From: UBA10649 sp965278965
GTDB taxonomy: Bacteria; Actinomycetota; Actinomycetes; S36-B12
Assembly (NCBI GenBank): GCA_965278965.1
Contig: OZ257127.1
Coordinates: 930,001 to 994,000 of the forward strand
Length of the DNA stretch: 64,000 nt
Reading direction: 5' to 3'
In this document: in pieces, positions 57,889 to 64,000 of the stretch
Layout of the letters: every line of letters begins with the position of its first letter
Numbering within the stretch: position 1 is the first letter of the stretch
Program-made: the position numbers and the translations under genes
Notes under the pieces: generated by a model
The model's database searches: none
The model's input: the letters and a program-made list of their open reading frames with translations, nothing else
What the model was told of the DNA's origin: nothing

Positions 57889-58794
57889 ATGAACGAGCTG
57901 TCTGCGTACGCCGATCGGATCGTGGTCGGCTTTGACGGGTCCGACGCCGCCGCCGAGGCCGTCGCCTGGGCCGCGGCGGAGGCGCGGACGCGGGGGTGCG
58001 GCCTTGCGCTGGTCCACGCCCTCGTCCCCCCGGTCACGACCGGCGGCCTGGGCGTGGGGCTCCCGCCCAGCCTGGACGTCATCGAGTCCCTCGAGCAGCA
58101 GGCGAGCCACGAGCTCGACCGGACGGCGGCCGCGCTAGCCCCTCTGGACGCGAGTGCGCACGTCGTCATCGGCTCGCCGAGCTCGGTGCTGCTCGAGGCG
58201 TCCGAGACCGCCGACCTCGTCGTCCTCGGGTCCCGCGGGCGTGGCGGCTTCGTCGGCCTGCTGCTCGGGTCCGTCGGGGCCCAGGTCGCGGCTCATTCGG
58301 CGTGCCCGGTCGTTGTCGTTCGCGGACGCGCGGCCGCGGACGCGTCGTCGATCGTCGTCGGCCTCGACGGCTCCCCCGCCGCCTCGGCTGCCGTGGATTT
58401 CGCCTTCGCCGCTGCGAGCCGGTCCGGCGCCTCAGTGGTTGCCGTCCATGCGTGGGACGTGCCGTCCTACGACCTCATCGTGGTGCCGGACGGCCCGGTG
58501 CCGCTGCCCCTGGCCGATGTCGCTGACACCGAGGTTCGGCTGGCCGCTGAGGTGCTCGCGGGGTTCCGCGGTCAGTACCCCGACGTCCCCGTCGAGGAGC
58601 GGCTGGTCCGCTCCCCCGCCGTCGCAGCCCTGCTCGACGCGGCGGAAGGAGCGGCGATGGTCGTCGTCGGCTCCCATGGTCGGTCGCCGGCGCTCGGTCT
58701 CCTGCTCGGGTCGGTCAGCAACGGGGTGCTCCACAAGGCGACGATCCCGGTCGCTGTCGTCCCGCCCCTGCCCACTGAGCCGAGCGCTGCATGA
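57889..58794 (+). CDS. Universal stress protein, tandem UspA domains
   Basis: 301 residues, two Usp domains (about 5-150 and 155-295). Each has a VVGFDGSDAA or VVGLDGSPAA start and an ATP-binding G-rich stretch: GSRGRGGFVGLLLGSVG and GSHGRSPALGLLLGSVS. ATP-binding UspA proteins accumulate under starvation, hypoxia or redox stress in actinobacteria. The stop overlaps the CBS gene start (ATGA). ATG 57889 gives the expected short N terminus; an upstream in-frame start would add 12 unrelated residues. Confidence 0.92.
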   Translation: MNELSAYADRIVVGFDGSDAAAEAVAWAAAEARTRGCGLALVHALVPPVTTGGLGVGLPPSLDVIESLEQQASHELDRTAAALAPLDASAHVVIGSPSSVLLEASETADLVVLGSRGRGGFVGLLLGSVGAQVAAHSACPVVVVRGRAAADASSIVVGLDGSPAASAAVDFAFAAASRSGASVVAVHAWDVPSYDLIVVPDGPVPLPLADVADTEVRLAAEVLAGFRGQYPDVPVEERLVRSPAVAALLDAAEGAAMVVVGSHGRSPALGLLLGSVSNGVLHKATIPVAVVPPLPTEPSAA

Positions 58795-59207
58795 ACGCGG
58801 CGGCCGTGCTCGGTGACGGTCGCGATGTCCGGGTCAGCCAGGTCATGTCCCGTCCGGCGCTCACCATCGAGACCGACGAGTCGCTGTGGGACGCGTGGCA
58901 GCTCCTCTTCGTCTCGGGCCTGCGGCACCTCGTGGTGCTCGACGAGGGAGGTCAGGCCTTGGGCATTCTCAGCGATCGCAACATCCTCGCCGAGGTGCCG
59001 GCCACGGCGGAGCACCTAGGCGCCCGCCTCGTGCGCGATGTCATGGCGCGCGTCCCGCTGGTGTACGTCCGACCGACCGACGATCCGGTGACCGCGGCGC
59101 GCACGATGGCCGCTGGTGCGGTCGATGCCGTCCCCGTCATGGAGGCCGACGGACGCGTGGTCGGCCTGATGACGGAGTCGGACATCGTCCGCTGGCTCGC
59201 GTCGTGA
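58791..59207 (+). CDS. Two-CBS-domain protein
   Basis: 138 residues, nearly all two CBS motifs: VSQVMSRPALTIETDESLWD to GILSDRNIL, and VRDVMARVPLVYVRPTDDPV to GLMTESDIVRWL. Such CBS pairs sense adenine nucleotides. Translationally coupled to the Usp gene (4-base overlap), a pairing seen in hypoxia/energy-stress regulons. No fused enzyme domain. Confidence 0.9.
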   Translation: MNAAAVLGDGRDVRVSQVMSRPALTIETDESLWDAWQLLFVSGLRHLVVLDEGGQALGILSDRNILAEVPATAEHLGARLVRDVMARVPLVYVRPTDDPVTAARTMAAGAVDAVPVMEADGRVVGLMTESDIVRWLAS

Positions 59208-59245
59208 CGGTCTGCCCGACTCGTCCGCCCTCATAGGCTGCACCC

Positions 59246-59908
59246 ATGGCTGCCCCATCCGACCGCCTCGTCTGGATCGACTGCGAGATGACCGGGCTCG
59301 ATCCCGGCCGCGACGAGATCGTCGAGATCGCTTGCATCGTGACCGAGTCCGACCTCACCGAGATCGACGCCGGGATCACGATCGTGGTCAAGCCGTCCGA
59401 CGAGCCGCTCGCTGAGATGGACGACGTCGTCGTTCGGATGCACACCGAGTCCGGCCTGCTGGAGGAGATCCCGAGTGGGACGACGATCGCCGACGCCCAG
59501 GAGCGCGTGCTCGCGTACGTGCGCTCCCATGTGCCGGAGGCCCGGCGCGCGCCGCTGGCCGGGTCGAGCGTGTACGTGGACCGCGGCTTCCTCGCCCGTC
59601 AGATGCCTGAGCTCGACGGGTACCTGCACTACCGGCTCATCGACGTGTCCACGCTGAAGGAGCTGTCGCGCCGCTGGTACCCGCGTGTGTACTTCTCCAC
59701 GCCGGAGAAGACCGGCAACCACCGCGCCCTGGCCGACATCCGCGAGTCGATCGCCGAGCTGCGGTACTACCGGGACGCGGTCCTCGTCGAGCAGCCCGGT
59801 CCGGACACCGCGACTGCCCAGGCCTTCGGCCTCGCTCATGTGGTCGACCACGGGCCGAGCGCAGACGCCGAGCCGGGCGGCGACGGACCGGCGACGACGG
59901 CGGGATAG
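59246..59908 (+). CDS. orn: Oligoribonuclease
   Basis: 220 residues. DEDDh exonuclease residues: WIDCEMTGLD (Asp, Glu), YVDRGFLARQMP (Asp) and TGNHRALADI (His, Asp). It degrades 2-5 nt RNAs and pGpG from c-di-GMP breakdown, and is essential in many bacteria. The C-terminal 40 residues are an Ala/Asp/Gly-rich tail. It lies directly upstream of tRNA-His, an arrangement common in actinobacteria. Confidence 0.95.
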   Translation: MAAPSDRLVWIDCEMTGLDPGRDEIVEIACIVTESDLTEIDAGITIVVKPSDEPLAEMDDVVVRMHTESGLLEEIPSGTTIADAQERVLAYVRSHVPEARRAPLAGSSVYVDRGFLARQMPELDGYLHYRLIDVSTLKELSRRWYPRVYFSTPEKTGNHRALADIRESIAELRYYRDAVLVEQPGPDTATAQAFGLAHVVDHGPSADAEPGGDGPATTAG

Positions 59909-59936
59909 ACTTCCGCGGCCGCGTTCGCGCGCGCAT

Positions 59937-60013
59937 GGTGGGTGTAGCTCAGCTGGTAGAGCACCTGGTTGTGGTCCAGGTGGTCGCGGGTTCAAGTCCC
60001 GTCACTCACCCCA
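59937..60013 (+). tRNA. tRNA-His (anticodon GTG)
   Basis: G-1 at 59937, acceptor GTGGGTG pairs with CACTCAC (one G-T pair), D-arm GCTC/GAGC, anticodon stem CCTGG/CCAGG with loop TTGTGGT (anticodon GTG), T-arm GCGGG/CCCGT around TTCAAGT, C73 and an encoded CCA at 60011-60013. The extra G-1 opposite C73 is the histidine identity element. Confidence 0.96.
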
Positions 60014-60029
60014 AAGCACGACCCGCACT

Positions 60030-60062
60030 CGCCGTCTGTCCCGCTTCGCGAGACAGACGGCG
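60030..60062 (+). terminator. Hairpin downstream of tRNA-His
   Basis: CGCCGTCTGTC at 60030-60040 pairs with GACAGACGGCG at 60052-60062; the loop contains a smaller CGC/GCG pairing. 17 bases after the tRNA, so a likely terminator of the orn/tRNA-His unit; no T-run. Confidence 0.75.
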
Positions 60063-60157
60063 ACTGGGGCCTCGTTCGGCGGCTCAAAGCGCCTGCCAGT
60101 CACCCTGCAGTCGCCCTACCCGGATCGAGATCGGGAAGATCTGGCCGCTGTAGCCAG

Positions 60158-61327
60158 CTAGCGCGACAGGCGCGAGCGATGGGCCCACGCGGCGACGTCG
60201 CCACGTTGGAGGGCTATGGCGAGCAAGTCGGGGAACAGGTCGGGAGTGCAGGCGAATGTCGGGATGCCCAGCCCGTCCAAGGCAGCCGCGTGGTCATGGT
60301 CGTAGCCCGGAGCTCCGTCATCAGACAACGCGAGCAGGACGACCACCGCGACCCCGGACTCCTTCATCACCCGCATGCGGCGCAACATCTCGTCGGCAAT
60401 ACCACCCTCGTAGAGGTCGGAGATCAGGACGAAGATCGTGTCGCGTGGCCGCGTGATCAACGACTGCGCGTATGCAATCGCGCGGTTGATATCGGTTCCC
60501 CCGCCGAGCTGGGTGCCGAACAGCACATCGACTGGATCGTCGAGCTTGTCGGTCAGGTCGACGACGGCGGTATCGAAGACCACGAGCGAGGTGGACACGG
60601 ATCTGATCGATGCCAGGACAGCGCCGAAGATCGACGCGTAGACCACCGAGCTGGCCATCGAGCCCGACTGATCAATCGCGAGGACGACGTCGCGCTGGAC
60701 GACCTGGCGTTGGCGGCCATACCCGATGATCCGCTCCGGGACGACGGTGCGTCGCTCAGGCAGGTAGTGCGCCAGATTGGCTCGGATCGTCGCATTCCAG
60801 TTGATGTCGCGCGGCTTGGGCCGCGCCGTGCGCGCTGCGCGATTGAGGGCCCCGCCCACGGCCGCTCGCGTTCGGTTTGCGATGCGCTTCTCGACCTCGG
60901 CGACAACGCGTCCGACGACCTGCCTCGCCGTCGCCTTCGTGGTTTCGGGCATGACCCGGTTCAGACTGATCAGTGTCCCGACGAGGTGCACGTCGGGCTC
61001 GACTGCCTCGAGCATCTCGGGCTCGAGCAGCAGACGTGTGAGGTTCAGCCGCGCGATCGCATCGCGCTGCATCACCTGCACGACCGCGGACGGGAAGTAC
61101 GTGCGGATGTCGCCTAGCCAGCGCGCCACCCGCGGCGCCGACGCGCCGAGCCCGCCGCTGCGGCCCGCCGAGTCGGTGCGCGCCTCGGAGTCGTAGAGCG
61201 CGGCCATGGCCCCGTCAATCGCCAAGTCCGACGCGCCGAGCCCGCAGCCGAGCGCACGCTCGGCAGGAGCACCGAGAATCAGACGCCACCGCCTCAGTCG
61301 CTCAGCCTCGTCAACGACCTGACTCAC
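60158..61327 (-). CDS. VWA-domain (CoxE-like) protein of a MoxR/DUF5682 operon
   Basis: 389 residues. The N-terminal half is helical (RLRRWRLILGAPAERALG, VMQRDAIARLNLTRLLLEP, TARPKPRDINWNATIRANL). The VWA domain is from about 210: MIDAS DQSGSM, GGGTDINRAIAYA (Thr) and LISDLYEGG (Asp), all metal ligands present. No signal peptide, so cytoplasmic. GTG 61327 overlaps the DUF5682 stop (GTGA), so it is third in a MoxR/DUF5682/VWA unit. VWA proteins paired with MoxR ATPases usually act as substrate adaptors for metal insertion or complex assembly. Confidence 0.88.
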   Translation of the reverse strand: MSQVVDEAERLRRWRLILGAPAERALGCGLGASDLAIDGAMAALYDSEARTDSAGRSGGLGASAPRVARWLGDIRTYFPSAVVQVMQRDAIARLNLTRLLLEPEMLEAVEPDVHLVGTLISLNRVMPETTKATARQVVGRVVAEVEKRIANRTRAAVGGALNRAARTARPKPRDINWNATIRANLAHYLPERRTVVPERIIGYGRQRQVVQRDVVLAIDQSGSMASSVVYASIFGAVLASIRSVSTSLVVFDTAVVDLTDKLDDPVDVLFGTQLGGGTDINRAIAYAQSLITRPRDTIFVLISDLYEGGIADEMLRRMRVMKESGVAVVVLLALSDDGAPGYDHDHAAALDGLGIPTFACTPDLFPDLLAIALQRGDVAAWAHRSRLSR

Positions 61328-63570
61328 GGCGTCACCCCCAGAAGCACCGCCACGCGCGCGATTGCAGGCTCGGCGCGGTTGAGGTCGACGTCCCACTCGA
61401 CATACGCGCGAGCCGCAGATCCGGCATCGATGCGCCGCACCGCCTCGCCAATTGCGCGACGCTCCGGCGGAGCGAATTCGCCGAACGTCCTGCGCAGCAG
61501 CGGCACGACGTCGACGAACTCCCGTTCATCGAGCGTCGTGAGCCAGTCGTCGATCAGTCCCAGCAGCAGGCTGTCATGGATGAGAAGCAACCCACCACCC
61601 GCGAGAAATCCCTCCACCCAGGCAGCCTTCGCCGACGGCGAGAGTCCGATGGATAGCGCTCTCGCGAGATGCCCGGCTGCCGTCTCGCCCGAGAGCCGTC
61701 CCGAGTCCAGCAGGAGCCGGACTGCGCGACCGGCGACGAGTCCGTGCACGTCGTGACGACCGGCCAGCCCGGAAAGCGTCGCCAACCACCGATCAGACGA
61801 GGAAGAGTCGGCGAGCAGGCCGAGCGACTGGTGCACCTCATCAATGGAGCGGCGCAAGACCGTCGCTGCCTCGTCGTCGAGAGCCCCGACGGCGGCGGGA
61901 AGCCCCGCACAGATACGGACCACGGACGCATCCACCACGTGGCCGAGCGACGCCAAGTCCGTGCTGCGGGCGTCGCCGTACTGCAGGGAGCGCACCAGCG
62001 AGGGTACTGCGCTCATGAGGGCCGTGACGTCGCTGCCCGACGCAGCCTTCGCGTCTAGCGCAGTCAGGAGCTCCGGCATGGCTTCCGGCAGGTCGGCGAG
62101 GAGCGCCGACTCCACGGTCTGTGCGATCTCCGCGAGCGTCACAGCGTTGCGAGCCACGTCACGGACTCGTGAGGCGGCGGCACTAGGGACAGTGCTGCCC
62201 CACACGGATGCCTCGACCACGGCCAACGTCAGCTCAGGAGACCACCGCAACGACCACGACTCACGGAACGTGCCCTTGGAGCGGACCTGACTGCCGACAG
62301 GCTCGGCCCAGCCGATGCCCAGTAGTTGCAGACGGTGGAAGAGCCTCGAACGTTGCACGTCCGTGTCGGTGCGCACGTCGAGGTCAATCGAGCGAGCCGC
62401 TTCGAGCTTGAGCCGCAGCCGCTTCGCCGTCGCGGCGAGGTCAGCGGCCAGGGCCACAGTCGGCACGGAATCAGGGACGGATCCGAATTCCTCGCCCACA
62501 ACCAGGCGGCGCGTCACGAGGTCGAGCGGTACGTCGTCGCCATCGCAGAGTACCGACCGCGTCGCTTCCATCACCTCGTCCAGTCCTGCAAGTCCGCGCC
62601 CGCGGAGAGTTGCCAGGGCGTTTGCGAGGCGGGTCGCCTCGATGACGTGCGCCGACGAGACCGGCAGGTCCTCTGCTCGCAGGACCCCTGCGACTCGGGT
62701 CAGCCACGTCGCGATTGTGCGCTCCGTGCACGTGAAGAGGTGGTGGTACCAGCCAGGAGAGGTGACGCCCGCACCGTATCCCGAGGCCGTCGCGAGGCGC
62801 GAGTGGGTCCACGGCACCCAGGTCAGCGAGACCTTGCGCTTGGACAGTCCGCGCAGCAGTCGAGCATCCGCGGCCCCAGTGGTGGTCGTCACGTCGACAG
62901 CCGGCGCGTGCCAGGCGCCGCAAACGACGGCGATCCGCGCCGCACCGTCCTTGATCCCAGCCCGCACGGTCTGGCGCATCCACGCCTCCCGACGGTCCTC
63001 GCGCGCTGTGCCCAGCGGCGGGGCTGGCGACGAGCTGCGCAGCTCGGCCATCGCGTCCCGGATGGCGTCGAAGGGAGCTCGATCGTGGACGCGCGACTCT
63101 ATGACGTCATCCCACCACCGCTCGGGATCGCTGTAGCCCCCGGCGAGCGCGAGCATCGCAATCGGGTCGGCGCGAAGGTCGGCCTCGCCCGCGACCTCGT
63201 CGTCCGGGGAAACGACGGCCGGCTCATCACGCACCAACGTGGCGCTCGCCGGGAGGTCACAGAAGCGCACGGGTACGTCGTTCCGCACAGACCACGCGAT
63301 CGCCTGCCACTCCGGGGAGAACACCGCGAAGGGCCAGAACACCGCTTCGCGCGGGGAGTCCACGTCATACGCCAGCAGAGCGATCGGAGGCTCGAGGGTG
63401 TCCATCGCCGCGAAAGCCAGCAGCGGGTCCGCGTCGGACGGCCCTTCGACAAGTACGAGGTCGGGCTGCAGCTCCTCGAGCCGTGCACGCACGGCGCGCG
63501 CGGACCCGGGGCCATGGTGTCGGATCCCGAGGACATCCACGACAGCGGAGCACGCCGGTGCATCGGTCAC
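61324..63570 (-). CDS. DUF5682-family protein with TraB/Tiki-like N-terminal motifs
   Basis: 748 residues from GTG 63570 (GTGA overlap with the ATPase stop). The N-terminal 230 residues carry GIRH (15-18), LVLVEGPSDA (Glu 42), EDRREAWMRQTV (about 191-202) and VCGAWH (218-221). Two GxxH motifs plus a conserved Glu and an R-E-x-x-M helix are the pattern of the TraB/EreA/Tiki metal-dependent hydrolase group; assigning DUF5682 to it is my inference. The rest (about 300-748) is helical, repeat-like text with many Leu/Ala pairs. No signal peptide. It is the middle gene of the MoxR/DUF5682/VWA operon, where the hydrolase would be the effector. Confidence 0.83.
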   Translation of the reverse strand: MTDAPACSAVVDVLGIRHHGPGSARAVRARLEELQPDLVLVEGPSDADPLLAFAAMDTLEPPIALLAYDVDSPREAVFWPFAVFSPEWQAIAWSVRNDVPVRFCDLPASATLVRDEPAVVSPDDEVAGEADLRADPIAMLALAGGYSDPERWWDDVIESRVHDRAPFDAIRDAMAELRSSSPAPPLGTAREDRREAWMRQTVRAGIKDGAARIAVVCGAWHAPAVDVTTTTGAADARLLRGLSKRKVSLTWVPWTHSRLATASGYGAGVTSPGWYHHLFTCTERTIATWLTRVAGVLRAEDLPVSSAHVIEATRLANALATLRGRGLAGLDEVMEATRSVLCDGDDVPLDLVTRRLVVGEEFGSVPDSVPTVALAADLAATAKRLRLKLEAARSIDLDVRTDTDVQRSRLFHRLQLLGIGWAEPVGSQVRSKGTFRESWSLRWSPELTLAVVEASVWGSTVPSAAASRVRDVARNAVTLAEIAQTVESALLADLPEAMPELLTALDAKAASGSDVTALMSAVPSLVRSLQYGDARSTDLASLGHVVDASVVRICAGLPAAVGALDDEAATVLRRSIDEVHQSLGLLADSSSSDRWLATLSGLAGRHDVHGLVAGRAVRLLLDSGRLSGETAAGHLARALSIGLSPSAKAAWVEGFLAGGGLLLIHDSLLLGLIDDWLTTLDEREFVDVVPLLRRTFGEFAPPERRAIGEAVRRIDAGSAARAYVEWDVDLNRAEPAIARVAVLLGVTP

Positions 63571-64000
63571 GCGTTCGCGTCCCTGCACGCCCGGTAGAAG
63601 TCTTCCCAGCCCGGTCGCTCGCGCACGACCGCCTCGAGGTACTCGGTCCATACGACACGGTCGGCGACGGGATCGCGCACCACCGCGCCCTGGATGCCGG
63701 CGGCGACGTCGGCCGGTCGCAGCACTCCGTCGCCGAAGTGGGCCGATAGCGCCCAGCCGCTCGTAACGACGGAGATAGCCTCCGCGGTCGACAGGGTGCC
63801 GCTCGGGGACTTGAGCGCCGTACGGCCGTCGACGGTCGTGCCGGAGCGCAGCTCGCGAAACACGGTTACGACGCGGCGGATCTCCTCGATCGCCGCAGGC
63901 ATCTCAGGCAGCTCGAGCGACGTGCCGAGCTGAGCGACCCGGCGCGAGACGATGTCGACCTCCTCCTCCTCGGTCGCTGGCAGAGGCAGGACAACCGTGT
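63567..64000 (-). CDS. MoxR-type AAA+ ATPase, C-terminal part
   Basis: The frame enters from the right edge and ends at 63567. About 144 residues are visible: LPLPATEEEEVDIVSRRVAQ, LGTSLELPEMPAAIEEIRRV and a winged/lid region to the end DFYRACRDANA. The pattern (Glu-rich stretch, then RVxQLGxxLxLP) is that of the lid domain of MoxR ATPases placed before DUF5682 genes. The Walker motifs lie outside the window. The stop overlaps the DUF5682 start (GTGA), so it is the upstream member of the three-gene unit. Confidence 0.72.
   Translation of the reverse strand, partial: TVVLPLPATEEEEVDIVSRRVAQLGTSLELPEMPAAIEEIRRVVTVFRELRSGTTVDGRTALKSPSGTLSTAEAISVVTSGWALSAHFGDGVLRPADVAAGIQGAVVRDPVADRVVWTEYLEAVVRERPGWEDFYRACRDANA

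Noticed and set aside
1..64000. CRISPR arrays, insertion sequences, riboswitches, origins
   Set aside because: No regularly spaced repeats, transposase motifs, recognisable riboswitch cores or DnaA-box clusters were noticed on either strand.

Overview
The window is chromosomal DNA of a high-GC, Gram-positive actinobacterium. Evidence: strongly GC-biased third codon positions, many GTG and TTG starts, 4-base ATGA/GTGA gene overlaps, a Flp/Tad pilus locus without an outer-membrane secretin, an F420-type LLM oxidoreductase, and oligoribonuclease next to tRNA-His. A Nocardioides/Aeromicrobium-like lineage would fit, but that placement is inference and nothing here fixes the genus.

Layout. 1-370: the start of an OsmC gene (cut by the window edge) and tRNA-Arg(TCT). 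414-15102: a catabolic region, visibly less GC-rich than the rest, with an MBL-fold hydrolase, an RbsABC-type transporter, a thiolase-like/enoyl-CoA hydratase fusion, an ADP-forming acyl-CoA synthetase, a TetR regulator, a double acyl-CoA dehydrogenase and a nitronate monooxygenase-like enzyme. Together they look like uptake, CoA activation and beta-oxidation of an unknown carboxylic acid. 15154-19326: a PHP-domain gene and a decayed second copy of it flank zwf and an LLM oxidoreductase. 19418-20446: a sulfotransferase-like gene. 20486-28252: a second catabolic cluster (SnoaL-like, unrecognised protein, APH-like kinase, SDR, TetR, P450, SDR, orphan binding protein) with two copies of a candidate TetR operator.

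28295-42365: mixed genes, including rsgA, a YbaK-like deacylase with a cutinase, a CoA-binding protein, an M20 amidohydrolase/FGGY kinase/PLP-lyase operon, an exported acetolactate decarboxylase, a degenerate SDR, a HerA-like ATPase and an APC permease. 42381-43493: an AbiEi/DUF559-type gene bracketed by two near-identical 61-bp perfect hairpins. 43503-47189: a membrane sulfatase, a NoeA-like kinase/methyltransferase and a tiny membrane protein, probably an envelope-modification cassette. 47306-49249: two lipoproteins and a TesB thioesterase.

49246-57679: a Tad/Flp pilus locus (prepilin peptidase, TadC, a VWA-TadB fusion, TadA, TadZ, CpaB, Flp pilin) followed by a GGDEF protein. 57889-60062: universal stress protein, CBS protein, orn, tRNA-His and a terminator. 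60158-64000: a VWA protein, a DUF5682 protein with TraB/Tiki-like motifs, and a MoxR-type AAA+ ATPase cut by the right edge. This is the best candidate for an incompletely described system. No CRISPR array, transposase, integrase or replication origin was seen.
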